The notes: generated by a model not told the origin, from the sequence alone. A stretch of DNA of 64,000 bases from Planctomycetota bacterium (GCA_026692865.1 JAPLNI010000029.1:124001-188000), one strand, 5' to 3'. Shown: positions 43,408 through 54,900, numbered from the stretch's first letter. Made by a program: numbers and translations.

Positions 43408-46400
43408 TTAGGACTTGGCTGCTGCCTTCTTCGCGTTGCGGCTTCGGCGATAAATCCCGCCACCCACAATCGCTACCGTTAACAGGGCCAACGTTCCTGG
43501 CTCGGGAACTGCTGTGACCAAGGCAATGTTGTTAGCTCCAAGGTACTGGTAATCGATGGAAGCCCCCGATGGCAAGGAATTGATTCCCAAGAAATTACCT
43601 GTAAGCGACCCGTAGGTTGCAAATACGTATGCTGTATTCGTAAGTGAACCCGCTCCAAGGTCTGCAAAGTTCAGTGTGAAGGCACTGACATCCAAAGCTC
43701 CCGTCACATTCAACATGTCGATCGTTTGAGCGGACGAATCGTATTCGACCAACAACGAACCGATTCCACCAGCCGAACCGATAGTGAGACTCTCAATCGA
43801 AGCTCCAGGAGATAGCGTACCACCGGCCAGTGTAACTCCGCCGGTGATCTCACCGGTTCCACCAAAGGTGCCAGTTGCATTGACGCCAACGTTGCTCGTA
43901 CCAAGAGCAGAACCGCTTGCGTTATTAGCAAGAAGAATACCACCGTCAATAACCGTTGCACCACTGAACGTGTTGGCTCCGCTGATGATCTGAGTTCCCA
44001 AACCATTCTTGGTAAGCGACAGAGCACCAACTCCACCGTCTTGAATTAAACCCGAGAAGGTTTGGATGCCAGAAGCAAAGTTCGTCGTGAAGACGCTCGT
44101 AGAGGCAATGGCTGAGCCGTTCTCGACGACACCCGCTCCACCGGTGCTGCTGAAGCCTGCAACGGTTTCGTTAAAGGTATTCAATCGGATGGTACCTGCA
44201 TCCAGACCAGAACCGTTCAGCGAGATACTGCTGGTGTCTGCGATTTGATCGCTGTTGTCCAGCCTAACGATATCCAACCCACCAACACCGTTCCCAATAA
44301 CTAGGTTACCAGCAACCGCATTGATTCCGGCTGTCTTACCGAGTGCAAGAATACCACCGTTGACAGTTGTGTCACCCGTGTAAGTGTTCGCAACCGTTCC
44401 AAGGAGCGACTGGGTACCCGTACCGACCTTAGTGAAGGCTAAAGTACCACCGCCTGTGCCGTTGGAAATCACACCGTCGAAACCACCACTACCGTTTCCG
44501 TTACCAACCGTCAACGACTTAGCGCCGGCGGTCGTACTAGTGACTACCCGACTAGTTGTAGGCGTTGTGTTGTTTGGCAAAGTTCCTGCGTTCGCGTATC
44601 CAAACAATGAATTGATCGTCTGAGTCGCTGCGTCAACCGTAAAAGTCGCGACGTCGTTTCCGTTACCGGCACCCGTATTGACGAGTGCTCCTTGTCCCAC
44701 TGTCAGATTCTGATTCAACGCGAGTGCATCGCTAGCAGTGATTCTCAGATTCGAAAAATTTTGGACAAGAACGGAACCGATGTCATTGTTGGAAGCCGAA
44801 AGAATCGCAGTTCCTCCTCCGCCGTGAACGATAATGCCTCCTCCGTTGTTATCGATCGCAGTGTTCACGCTGATCGTGCTATTACCACTCGGACTCAAGA
44901 TGAGTAAACCAGCGGACGGTGTACTCCTAGTTATCAATCCGACGTTGAAGAAGGTATTCGCATCCTGGCTACCGACGCGGTAGGAATTGGTACCCGTGAG
45001 AGTAATCGTCCCATTGAGCGTACTGGTGACACCACCCGCACCACTAACAACGTTGTTGAAGTTAGGCGCACCGTCACCAGTACCTTGAATCGTGATGTTC
45101 TCAGCGATCGTGACTCCACCAGCCGCCGAACCGATATTGAGCTGTCCTCCAGTCGCGTTGGACCCATTGGAGTTGATGACCGTATTTCCAACTGTACTTC
45201 CCAAGGCGGTATTCGAAGCTGCAATAATCGTTCCAGAAGTGATCGTCGTGACACCGTCGTAGGTGTTTGCGCCGCTGAGAGTTTGATTGGAGGCTCCGGA
45301 GCGGGCACTTGTTACTCCGCCAGAACCGCTAATCACGCCAGCGTAGTTTGCACCGGTCGCGTTGGTCAACGTGAGCAGCTTGGAACCAAGGACGACTTGC
45401 GAACCGACAGCACCAGCCAAAGAACCGATAGAGACTCCTGTAGCAGTGACTGCGTTGATATCGAATACGCCCGTTGCGCTGGAAACGGTAACGTTGGTTG
45501 CAATTGGCAAAGCACCGTTACCAGAAAGCGCCAGTGTTCCACCGCTGACGGTAGTCGAACCTGTGTAGTTGTGGGTGCCACCGGTCAACGTCGTCGTTCC
45601 ACCACCAAACTTATCAATACTTGTCGCGAGTGCAGCAGTTTGAGTAATTTGACCAGCGAAAGTCGTATCGGTGTTGAGACCACCGAAGCTAAAAGTTGCG
45701 GCCGCACCGGAGTTCGTGATAACGCCGGTTCCTTCGATCGAACCGACGGAGTTGAAGAAGCCGAATGTGTCGACTGTGCCGCTTGGACCAATGTTGACTG
45801 CACTAAACGTATTGTTTACCGCCGCACCGTAACGCAGCGTACCAGCGTTGACGTTGGTGGGACCCGTATAGAAGTTATTGCGAACATCCAACGTACCAGC
45901 GCCAATCTTCGTCAAACCACCAGGGCCTGCGATTTGGCCACCGACCGTCAATATCTCTCCAGCATTTACGACATCGAAGGTGCCGCCAGTACCGTTAAGG
46001 TTGATCGCTCGATTATTGGTGCCGACTGCGCCGTTAGACAGAATGACGCTATTAGTCGCTTGAAGCGTTGCGTTGTTCAAGTTCAGCGTTGCAGCGTTCA
46101 CGGGCACACCCAAGTTAGCGTTGCTGCTGATGCTTGTGATTCCGCCGTTGAGGAACGTCTGGCCGGTGTATGTATTGTTACCACTCAAGACGAGTGTTCC
46201 AGTACCGGATTTCGTCAGCGTGTTCGCGTTCGTCGTGTTATTGGCAATAACGGCTCCTATCGTCAAGCCACCGCTGTTGTACTGATGGATTACCAAGTCC
46301 GTCGCAGCAGTTGTACTTGCCGCACTCTGAAGGGTACCATTTTTGATCTGAACTTCGCTCGTACCAGTGACCAACAAACCACCTGCATTCAGCGCCAGAA

Positions 46401-49400
46401 TATTTGTCGCGAGATCCAATGATTGTGAGCTTCCACTTACGTTGTCTAGCTTAAGCGTATAAAGCGTTCGGGTACCAGCGCCTAAAGTGATTGGCGCTGT
46501 CAGACTTTGCAAAGCGTTAACAGTCGGATCTGCCCCTGTCAAATTGAATACACCGTAAGTAGCCAACCCGATAATTGCACCATCACCACCGTTCGTCGAA
46601 TTGACAGCCCAATTCGCTCCATTGACGATTGTTCTGGCCGGCGAACCAATGATTCCATTGGTGTTAGTTGAATCCGTATCGACAATGTTGTCGGCGGTAA
46701 TGTTTAATGTTCCACCGGTGCCGCCGACGATCGCATTGAGACGAAACCGTCCTGCGCCCGTTCCGCTTTTCGTAATTGTGGAAGCACCCGGAATAAGCCT
46801 GGTGTCCCGCACGGCATCGTTGGTTGTCGTGCCGGCAGCCGTCGCATACTCGACGGTTCCTCCACCAAGCCGAAGACTGGACGCATCGTTGATGATTCCA
46901 GTGTTTGAAGCTGCGTAGTCTAGCTTTAACGTTCCTGCCGTTACGGTCGTATCACCCTGATAGCTGTATTTCGCTGTTGCGGCAGACAACAAAGTCGTCG
47001 TACCGCTGCCACCCTGGGTAAATCCACCCATTCCACGGATGTCGTTGTTGACCGTGAAGGCGTCCGTTCGCTTAATTGCGAAAATCGAATTCGCACCAAC
47101 GTCGACCGAGCCGGAACCGATCGAGCCAAGAGCGTTTGAATTACCAAGCTGCAAAACGACACCGTTGGTATTCGCTCCAGGCAACTGTGCTGCCATCACG
47201 TTGGTCGTACTTCCGTTAATAAACGTGCCGGATGGGGTGTTATTGCCAACCACAACCAACATACCTTGCTGAACGTTTAACGCACCTGTGTAAGTATTGT
47301 TTGCCATCAGGTGAGTAATACCGATGCCGCCTTTGGTGAACCCGGTTGCTGCCGCTCCATCAGCCACAACAGCCCCCAGTCCGAAGAAGCGATTGCTGCT
47401 GCCTGGATACTGCATCAAAACAACGTCCGAGCCGGGGCTCTTTAGCGTACCACCATTCAGGAAGTTCCCGCTACTGTTTGCCTGCGGCGTCACCAAGATA
47501 CCACCTGTTGTCAGCGTGTTCCCGCCAAGACTGATACCAACGCGGGTGCTGTTACTATCGATTCGAAGGGTATCAATCGTAGTGTTGGCTGCAAGGCGCA
47601 CGTCGTTACCAGCGTTGTTGGCACGAGGTGTTGTAGCATTGCCGCTCAAAGTCGAGTTAGTGGAAGTCGTGTAAACCGCGGTCGTGCTACCCGTCGTACC
47701 AACTGCGACAATTGCATCGTTGGCTGAATTCTTGGCCGCCCAGTCTCGTCCAGCGACCGTCGCGTATGCGACCCCGTCCGGCGCAAGCAGAACGGTGTTC
47801 GCAGTGCCCGTCGATGTTCGAATAATGCCCGAAGGAGTCAGTGGAATCGTTTGGCTACCCGAACCGGCCACGGCGGCTGTGACCGCGCCGGTATGGTTAG
47901 CACTCAGCGTCACGACCCCAGTTGCGTAATTCACCGCAGTGACCGTTGCGTTGGTCGCAATGCCTGTTCCCGTAACTGCCATACCGAATGCGAAATTATT
48001 AACATCCCCCGTCGGTCCAGTGCTCAACGTCAATGTATTGGTAGAAATGGCTCCCGTTGCAGGCGTCGATATCGATGCGGCGCCACCGGTCGCAAAGTTA
48101 ATCACGCTACCCGAGTTGCGAGCGATCGCTCCGAAATCGACAGTCGCTGTGCCTCCCGTACCGCCTCGAACAAGAACAGACGCACCTGCATTCGCATCTA
48201 ACTGCAAACCGTTGAAGGCCTGGCTGTTCGTTGTCGCGTTCTTGCCGAGAACGTTCAAATTCAGCAGAGTTCCGGTTGAAGAGTTCGCAACAGTGCTAAA
48301 GGTATTCGTCGGACGAGAGATGATTAATCGTCCGTCGGTGGCGGCCCCCAACGCATTCGCATTGACAAACCCAGTGTTGTAAAGAATGTTGGATGCAGGT
48401 GCTGCAGCGTTCGTGAAATCGAGCGTAACCGTTGAACGGCCAAGTGACGTGCTACCTGTATAGGTGTTTGCACCCGCAAAGGTCTGAGCAACCATTCCGG
48501 TATCAAAGCCCGAGCCTTGTGCAGTTACCCCGAAGGTTGCAACCGTAACCTTGCCTGCCCCATCGGAAATCACACCGGTGTGAACCCCGGTCGTATTGGT
48601 GAACGACAGGTTAACGGTGGATGCCAATGCAGCGGTCGAATTTGTCACGTTCAACGCCGTACCGACCGTTGAAAAAGTCTGCGAGAAACCGTTTAGGTCG
48701 AGTGTTCCGCCTCCAGGACCTGCACCACCATCAAACGCGGAGGGATTGCTGAAAACGTTGACATTACGAGCTCGGAGAGTACTGCCCGCACCAATATTGT
48801 TCAGGTTGAAGCCGCTGAAATTGTTTGCGTTTGGGGCAGTTGATGTTTGAACAGTTGTTCCAGCACCTGTGATATTCCAACCTAAATTTGAAGCCCCTCC
48901 AGTAAGGTTTAAGGTCCCACCACCGTTGATATCGATCAGCGTGTCAGGTGTGTAACCAGTGGTGCCAGCACTGCTAATGCCGTTAGCAATCGTCGCCGTT
49001 ACACCTGAGTTCACAGTGATCGACGAGTTGGTCCCGATGAACCGAAGGCTGTTCGTTCCTTGAAGCGTGTAACTCGTCAGGTCAGTCGTTTGTACAAAGG
49101 TTAAATTGTTAATCCCAAGATTCGTCAATGTTCCGGATAGTTGTCCGCCTGCCGGAAACGCATCAAGCGTAACCGTTCCACCCGTGGCTCCACCAAAGAA
49201 AACGCGATCCAATCCAAGTGTTCCAACACTAGCTGCGTTCCAAAGTGTGTGGTTTACTGACGAACTGTCGCCGGCATCCGTCGTGAAGTTTGCGACAGTT
49301 GTGTTCCAAACTCCTGAACCACCTTCACGGATGTTGTTACCCGCTGCGACCGTGTTCGGATTCGTATCCCAGTAGTAGTCTGCCGCGAAAGACGTAAGCG

Positions 49401-49458
49401 GTGCTCCAACAAGGTGCAGAAGGATCAACATTCGCAACGATAGACGGGTCAATTTCAT
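43408..49458 (-). CDS. Giant PEP-CTERM protein with autotransporter-associated beta-strand repeats, copy 2
   Basis: A 2016-aa paralogue of the 35802 gene. The ATG at 49458 begins a signal peptide (MKLTRLSLRMLILLHLVGAP); the open frame upstream to 49581 is not leader-like. At least nine PATR-type units are visible, such as LTKSGTGTLVLSGNNTYTGQ and IDKFGGGTTTLTGGTHNYTG. The last ~400 residues are very close to the other giant (LLGTVANTYTGDTTVNGGIL, FASGIQTFSGLIQDGGVGAL), ending VPEPGTLALL, hydrophobic helix and RRSRNAKKAAAKS. The N-terminal two thirds differ. No translocator barrel. It lies upstream of, and on the same strand as, the first giant, each with its own terminator. Confidence 0.9.
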   Translation of the reverse strand: MKLTRLSLRMLILLHLVGAPLTSFAADYYWDTNPNTVAAGNNIREGGSGVWNTTVANFTTDAGDSSSVNHTLWNAASVGTLGLDRVFFGGATGGTVTLDAFPAGGQLSGTLTNLGINNLTFVQTTDLTSYTLQGTNSLRFIGTNSSITVNSGVTATIANGISSAGTTGYTPDTLIDINGGGTLNLTGGASNLGWNITGAGTTVQTSTAPNANNFSGFNLNNIGAGSTLRARNVNVFSNPSAFDGGAGPGGGTLDLNGFSQTFSTVGTALNVTNSTAALASTVNLSFTNTTGVHTGVISDGAGKVTVATFGVTAQGSGFDTGMVAQTFAGANTYTGSTSLGRSTVTLDFTNAAAPASNILYNTGFVNANALGAATDGRLIISRPTNTFSTVANSSTGTLLNLNVLGKNATTNSQAFNGLQLDANAGASVLVRGGTGGTATVDFGAIARNSGSVINFATGGAASISTPATGAISTNTLTLSTGPTGDVNNFAFGMAVTGTGIATNATVTAVNYATGVVTLSANHTGAVTAAVAGSGSQTIPLTPSGIIRTSTGTANTVLLAPDGVAYATVAGRDWAAKNSANDAIVAVGTTGSTTAVYTTSTNSTLSGNATTPRANNAGNDVRLAANTTIDTLRIDSNSTRVGISLGGNTLTTGGILVTPQANSSGNFLNGGTLKSPGSDVVLMQYPGSSNRFFGLGAVVADGAAATGFTKGGIGITHLMANNTYTGALNVQQGMLVVVGNNTPSGTFINGSTTNVMAAQLPGANTNGVVLQLGNSNALGSIGSGSVDVGANSIFAIKRTDAFTVNNDIRGMGGFTQGGSGTTTLLSAATAKYSYQGDTTVTAGTLKLDYAASNTGIINDASSLRLGGGTVEYATAAGTTTNDAVRDTRLIPGASTITKSGTGAGRFRLNAIVGGTGGTLNITADNIVDTDSTNTNGIIGSPARTIVNGANWAVNSTNGGDGAIIGLATYGVFNLTGADPTVNALQSLTAPITLGAGTRTLYTLKLDNVSGSSQSLDLATNILALNAGGLLVTGTSEVQIKNGTLQSAASTTAATDLVIHQYNSGGLTIGAVIANNTTNANTLTKSGTGTLVLSGNNTYTGQTFLNGGITSISSNANLGVPVNAATLNLNNATLQATNSVILSNGAVGTNNRAINLNGTGGTFDVVNAGEILTVGGQIAGPGGLTKIGAGTLDVRNNFYTGPTNVNAGTLRYGAAVNNTFSAVNIGPSGTVDTFGFFNSVGSIEGTGVITNSGAAATFSFGGLNTDTTFAGQITQTAALATSIDKFGGGTTTLTGGTHNYTGSTTVSGGTLALSGNGALPIATNVTVSSATGVFDINAVTATGVSIGSLAGAVGSQVVLGSKLLTLTNATGANYAGVISGSGGVTSARSGASNQTLSGANTYDGVTTITSGTIIAASNTALGSTVGNTVINSNGSNATGGQLNIGSAAGGVTIAENITIQGTGDGAPNFNNVVSGAGGVTSTLNGTITLTGTNSYRVGSQDANTFFNVGLITRSTPSAGLLILSPSGNSTISVNTAIDNNGGGIIVHGGGGTAILSASNNDIGSVLVQNFSNLRITASDALALNQNLTVGQGALVNTGAGNGNDVATFTVDAATQTINSLFGYANAGTLPNNTTPTTSRVVTSTTAGAKSLTVGNGNGSGGFDGVISNGTGGGTLAFTKVGTGTQSLLGTVANTYTGDTTVNGGILALGKTAGINAVAGNLVIGNGVGGLDIVRLDNSDQIADTSSISLNGSGLDAGTIRLNTFNETVAGFSSTGGAGVVENGSAIASTSVFTTNFASGIQTFSGLIQDGGVGALSLTKNGLGTQIISGANTFSGATVIDGGILLANNASGSALGTSNVGVNATGTFGGTGEITGGVTLAGGTLSPGASIESLTIGSAGGIGSLLVEYDSSAQTIDMLNVTGALDVSAFTLNFADLGAGSLTNTAYVFATYGSLTGNFLGINSLPSGASIDYQYLGANNIALVTAVPEPGTLALLTVAIVGGGIYRRSRNAKKAAAKS

Positions 49459-49849
49459 GGGGTTAACTCTGGGAGAGGACAAAATCTGGGAGGAATACTG
49501 CGGAATGAATCTTCGGGTTCGCGAAGCTCCACTAAACTTCATGTACTCTGAGAACATTAATTGCTGTTTCATTTGCAGCAATAGTCCCGACTGACTAAAT
49601 GGGGAGATTGCGCCGAATTTACCGACTGGACGGCGTCAAACCTACCAATAAAGCCGATTCGATCCTGACTTAAAAAATCCCCTGTTCGGGTGGTTTTTTC
49701 TTAGGGAAGTCAACCGCTTGCCTTGGGCTTCAAACAGAAAGAATTCTTTTGGGCTCACAGCATGGCTGATTGAGAATGGAGATTCTCGCGTGCTTCATCC
49801 GGATTCTCAATGCTGGTGGATAAACATCGAGTGAAACTCATTCGAGCAA
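49459..49849. other. Intergenic region, possible terminator inside
   Basis: At about 49669-49697 the minus strand reads AAAAAACCACCC-GAAC-AGGGGATTTTTT, a short stem flanked by A and T runs, which may end transcription of the 49850 gene. No gene is supported. Confidence 0.45.
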
Positions 49850-51187
49850 TCACTTTTTGAAAACTAACTGATAGTCTCCGCGAACGCTGATCGTGATGGA
49901 ACCGGGAATGAAGCCCGGGTCGACAAAGGTGGCGTTGAGTTCGACGCCGTCTTTCTCCAGTTGGAAGTCGCCGACTTCTTTCGAGTCGATGGTTGCGGTT
50001 TTTTTCCAGCCCTGAGCCTCTTGGCTTTTCATCCAATCTTGCAGCGAAGCCTTTGCCGCTCCTGATTTGGTCGTCAACTCGATAGAAGTCTTATTGGTTT
50101 CTGAAACTGTCGCTTGAGCTAACGGAGTGATCACTATCTGAGGCGGGTTCTTCTTACGCTCCATATCCGCTTCACGCTTTTTATTCAGCTCGGCAATTTG
50201 GGCATTGGCTCTCTTTTCGTCCTCGGCAAATTGCTTTGCGGTTTGATACTTCAACTCGGCCTGAGTGCGTCCTTCAACATTACGGAATTTGATTTCGATG
50301 TATTCTTTTTTGTCGTTCCGAAATATCAAATGGTCTTCGAACCCGATCCGAACAGTATTCTCAGTGGTTGGCTTCCAAGAAGTTTTTCCCAAGGACTGCT
50401 TGAAGAAAGCGATGACTTCCTCCTGTGATTTGTCTGTGTCAAAAATCATGCCCCCGGTTGAGTCTGCGTACTGCAAAAACCCGAACGAAGGCGGGACGGG
50501 GAGATCAACGGACAACTGCTCACTGGAGATTTGAATAGCCGTTTTACCGCCTTGTCCGGGAGCTTCACTGACCATAACTTGCATGCGCGTCGCGTTCTTT
50601 TTGACATAGAAAGAAGCCGTCGTGTCGCCAAACTTTTCCCAGCCTTGCTTGAGTAGCAAGCTCTGCAATTCTGTTTTCGTCTTTTCGACGGGCATCTCTG
50701 AAACATACGATACCATCGCCGGTAATGCATAAAGGAGCTTCGCACCTGATGGCATCGGTAGCTTCGCTAAGTCTACGTTGCCTAGGTTCTGAAGATTGAC
50801 TTGTGCCGTCGAAGGTTTACTTCCGGGAAATACCGTGAGCGAGATAGTAAAACCTCGGCCTTGAAAAGTCGCGCTTGCATATTCTTCGGTAATGGATGCA
50901 CCCGCCGCCTCTGTAAATCCTTTCTTCAAAATCGCTGACTGAATCTTCTTTGCGACATCGATAACGTTCCCCTTGGCCGGATAACTTTGGGAAGCGATGA
51001 CCTGTGTACTTGCCGAACTGTCTGGGGCCGCGTCTAGGTCAATCATTGGAAATATCGAAAGATCCAAGACCGAGGCTGCCTGAGCGGCTGTTGCCGGTTC
51101 CGAATTCTGCTTCGACGCATCCTGGCTCCGCACAACACCGCACAATAAAAAGAAAATAGCAGATACGGTTGTAAAGATTCGAATCAT
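49850..51187 (-). CDS. Secreted protein with four internal repeats, unknown
   Basis: A 445-aa exported protein (signal peptide MIRIFTTVSAIFFLLCGVVR-SQ) that I do not recognise. About four related units of roughly 80-110 residues follow one another. Each has a helix with Lys/Gln and aromatic residues, then two beta strands: AILKKGFTEAAGASI...FTISLTV; SLLLKQGWEKFGDTTA...MQVMVSEA; FFKQSLGKTSWKPTTENTV...YIEIKFRN; WMKSQEAQGWKKTATIDSK...VELNATFVD. A charged Lys/Glu-rich helix (RANAQIAELNKKREADMERK) joins units three and four. The pattern suggests a repeated small alpha/beta domain in the periplasm. Transcribed toward the giant protein genes, alone. Confidence 0.82.
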   Translation of the reverse strand: MIRIFTTVSAIFFLLCGVVRSQDASKQNSEPATAAQAASVLDLSIFPMIDLDAAPDSSASTQVIASQSYPAKGNVIDVAKKIQSAILKKGFTEAAGASITEEYASATFQGRGFTISLTVFPGSKPSTAQVNLQNLGNVDLAKLPMPSGAKLLYALPAMVSYVSEMPVEKTKTELQSLLLKQGWEKFGDTTASFYVKKNATRMQVMVSEAPGQGGKTAIQISSEQLSVDLPVPPSFGFLQYADSTGGMIFDTDKSQEEVIAFFKQSLGKTSWKPTTENTVRIGFEDHLIFRNDKKEYIEIKFRNVEGRTQAELKYQTAKQFAEDEKRANAQIAELNKKREADMERKKNPPQIVITPLAQATVSETNKTSIELTTKSGAAKASLQDWMKSQEAQGWKKTATIDSKEVGDFQLEKDGVELNATFVDPGFIPGSITISVRGDYQLVFKK

Positions 51188-51312
51188 TTTGGAAAAGCCT
51201 CAACGTATGAAAATGCGGAGCATCGGCGATAGTGTCAAATTTATCTTAATGCGGGTTCTACAGGAAATAGAAAATTAAAATCGCGAACCAATTTTCGACG
51301 ATAAACTCGATG

Positions 51313-51858
51313 CTAAACAGCATTTGTTGGGAGGAAACGGTGCGGCGTTGCCGGGAAGAACCTTCCGTTCTTTGCGATCATCCGAGTGATAGCAGAGACG
51401 CTCTCGATGCGATCGAGCACGTAGTCAGCTCCTAGTTCCAACAAGCTTGATTTGAGAAACGCATTACACTCAAAACAAGCCACAATCAAAAACACTTTCG
51501 ATTGCATTCGAGTCCCTCCGGTATCGATTCCGTGAGCTGAAACCTGGGGCAACACAGATTCCGCCAAACAATTCAAGGTGATCAAATTCTGAAGCATTTG
51601 CCCCTCAGGATTGTGATCGATGCCGACTAAAATGCAGGTGGACCGATCGAGTTGTTGAAGCGTTTCGATTGCGTCCAAAGGGTGATCGATTGGCCAGTTT
51701 AACTCCTCCCATTCGATTCCGGTTGCATTTGGGAGATGAGTTTTCCCTTGCCTTATCCATATCGCGGCCACATTCGCGGGAACGTTCCAATACAACCATC
51801 GTTGCTTCTGGGTGATCGGAACATGAGGAATTGCGGCTAGTGAAGGTTGCAGATTCAT
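51313..51858 (-). CDS. Hypothetical protein, unknown
   Basis: A 181-aa predicted cytoplasmic protein with no family that I recognise. It has alternating strands and helices (STCILVGIDHNPEGQMLQNL, VFLIVACFECNAFLKSSLLELGADYVLDRIESVSAITRMIAKN), loosely like a receiver or flavodoxin fold: the second half resembles the LGADYVL-type end of a response regulator, but there is no clear phospho-acceptor Asp. It lies 84 bases from the divergent hrpA start, so the two may share a control region. Codon use is like its neighbours. Real gene status is supported by length and divergent promoter geometry only. Confidence 0.65.
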   Translation of the reverse strand: MNLQPSLAAIPHVPITQKQRWLYWNVPANVAAIWIRQGKTHLPNATGIEWEELNWPIDHPLDAIETLQQLDRSTCILVGIDHNPEGQMLQNLITLNCLAESVLPQVSAHGIDTGGTRMQSKVFLIVACFECNAFLKSSLLELGADYVLDRIESVSAITRMIAKNGRFFPATPHRFLPTNAV

Positions 51859-51942
51859 TGGATACTAAAAGATTATTGGTTCACGAAAAAACGCTAGACA
51901 AAACATTGCGATCACTATTTTAGAGAGACGATTCAAAGTCGG

Positions 51943-54900
51943 ATGCTGACTCACGAAAGTATAAACCAAGCATACAGGCCAGACAGGTTTCGCTTGAAGA
52001 GATTGTTGCAGCGAGTGCAGCGACTTCCAGAAGGCTCGGCACGGCGCGAGTCGGATCTCGGCCGATTGGAAGATGCTCTCAAGCAATCGATCGAGCGACG
52101 TACGCAACGTGAAGCGATCAAACTCAATCTGGATTTTGATCCCGAGTTGCCAATCACCGCTCATCGGGAATCGCTTATTGATCAGATTCGTTCGAATCAA
52201 GTGCTCGTCGTCTGTGGTGAAACGGGTTCAGGAAAAAGCACTCAGCTGCCCAAACTCTGCTTGGAGGCAGGCTACGGGCGTCAAGGAATGATCGGACACA
52301 CACAACCGCGACGCTTGGCGGCTCGATCCATTGCTATGAGATTGCGAGAGGAGATCGCGACCGAATCCGTAGGCTTCAAAATTCGATTTACCGACGCAAC
52401 GCAACCAGCGACCTTGGTGAAGCTGATGACCGATGGTGTGTTGCTTTCTGAGTTATCTCGAGATCGATTTCTCGATGCCTATGATTGTATCTTGATCGAT
52501 GAAGCCCACGAGCGCTCGCTCAACATTGATTTGCTGCTTGCTTATCTGCATCAGCTTCTGCCCAAGCGTCCCGACCTTCGATTGATTATCACCAGCGCGA
52601 CGATCGACGCAGAAAAATTTTCGAACCACTTTAGCTCCGACCAAGGACCAGCTCCGATTGTCTTGGTTTCAGGTCGAACCTATCCAGTTGATATTCGATA
52701 CATGGGTGCCACATCCATGCACGACAGCGAGCAAGCTGGTGCGGAAGATTACTACCGAGATTCGGCATATAACATTCTCGATCGATTCACTGGTGCCGTC
52801 GATCAACTGCTCAGCGAAATGCGCGGCGATATCTTATCGTTTTTCCCAAGCGAACGAGATATTCGCGAAGCACATAAACATCTGCGAGGCCACCTGACGA
52901 ATTCCAACCGACAGCAACCGATCGAGATCATTCCGCTTTATTCGCGATTAACTGAAGCAGAACAACAACGTGTTTTTCAACCTCATCGCGATCGCCGCAT
53001 TGTGCTCGCGACGAATGTTGCCGAATCCTCGTTAACGGTTCCGGGTATTTATTCGGTGATCGATACGGGAACGGCTCGGATCAGTCGATATGCAGCTCGT
53101 AGTAAAGTACAACGGCTACCAATCGAACCAATCTCACAAGCATCTGCTAATCAACGCGCAGGTCGCTGTGGACGATTGGCTCCAGGGATTTGTATACGGC
53201 TATATGATGAAGGCGATTTTCAGGCTCGACCACCTTTCACGACTCCTGAAATTCGTCGAACGGATCTCGCGTCGGCGATCCTTCAAACGGAATTGCTTGG
53301 TATTGGTCCCTTGGAGCAGATGCCGTTACTAGATCCGCCGCGACCAGAGATGATCCGTAATGGGCTGGCAACGCTTCACGAGATTGGTGCTATCGATGAC
53401 GAAAGTCGCATCACCGAAATTGGTCGACGTATTGGGCGGTGGCCAGTCAGCCCGCGCGTTGGACGAATGCTGCTGGCAGCCGACGCCAATGGATGCTTGG
53501 CGGACGTTCTGATCATCGCGTCTGCTCTCGAATGCCAAGACCCTCGTCAAAGGCCTCCCGAAAAAGCGGGCGACGCCGATGCGGCTCATGAAAAATTTAA
53601 TGACCCTCGAAGTGACTTTGTGTCCTACCTGCGTATCTGGGATTTCTACCATCGCTTAAAAGAGGAGCTAGGGCGAGGCCGATTGGAGAAAGCGCTCAAG
53701 GAGAATTATCTATCGATTCTTCGAATGCGCGAGTGGGCTGACGTACACCGCCAGTTGGTTGTGCTAACACAAGAAGTCGGACTTCGGAGTCATGGTCGCA
53801 AGTTGATTCCGATGGAGATTATTCCTGAACCGCGAAATCAAAATTCGCGTGATCGACGGCCAACGGAAGAAGCAACCAAGGCTCAAGTCGACCCTCGCAC
53901 CGAAACTCACGAAAGCGGATTTGATGAAGTGCATTTGAGTCTGCTGACCGGGCTGCTGTCAGGGATCGCGAACTTGGATGATCAAAAGCGTTACAAAGCT
54001 GCCGGGAATATGGAACTGACCATATGGCCCGGTTCTGGACTGAAGCGAACGCGCGCTCCTTGGATTATGGCGGCTGAGATCGTCGAAACGACTGCGAGAT
54101 ATGCGAGAACGTGCGCTCAGATCGATGTCGATTGGATCGAATCGATCGCGAACCACATCCTCAAACGCCACTACGAATCACCCTTCTTTTCGCGTAAGAA
54201 TGGGGCTGCGATGATCTATGAACGAGCAACGCTCTTTGGGCTTCCGGTAGTTGCACGTCGACCTCGAACACTCGCCCCGATCGACGCTGAGCAAGCCCGC
54301 CGCCTGTTGATCGATGTTGGATTAGCAGAACAACAGTTGGTGACTCGAGCAGACTTTGTCCAGCACAACAACAAGCTTCTAGAAGAAGTTCAAGAGTGGG
54401 CTGCGAAGACGCGGCGACGTGATCTTGTAGTCGATTCGTTTTTCCTTCAGCAGTTCTACGAAAATGTTATTCCTGCCGAAGTTGTAGATCGCGTTACTCT
54501 TGAAAAGTGGGAGAAGTCCTTCTCGAGATCGCCAATTACAAAACAACCAATCGCAAATCAACCAAATGCGAAAGGACTCGATCGCAATCAAAGCGTTGAA
54601 CCGAAGTCGCTTGACAAGCCGCCAATGTATTTGACTTGGGAAAAAATCGTCGATTCGCTTGACCGTCAATCAGCAGCAGAGCAGTTCCCGAGTTCGTTTC
54701 AGATCGGCCCGACCATATTGCCTGTGACTTATCGTTTCGAGCCAGGAGGCGATGCAGATGGAATCACCATCCAAGTTCCATCCACTGCATTAACGCAGAT
54801 TTCTGAAGACCGGCTCGGCTGGATCGTACCGGGTATGCTCAAAGAACGTGTGCTTGGTCTGATTAAATCGCTACCGAAAAGCCAGCGTCGCAACCTGGTA

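Noticed and set aside
36429-49375. Many long open frames on the plus strand across the two giant genes, up to 445 codons
   Set aside because: They arise from the Gly/Asn/Thr codon bias of the real minus-strand genes and have no signal peptides, motifs or starts that fit genes.
51313-51858. Response-regulator receiver domain in the 181-aa protein
   Set aside because: The second half has a receiver-like rhythm, but there is no acidic pair or phospho-acceptor Asp in the right places, so I left it as hypothetical.
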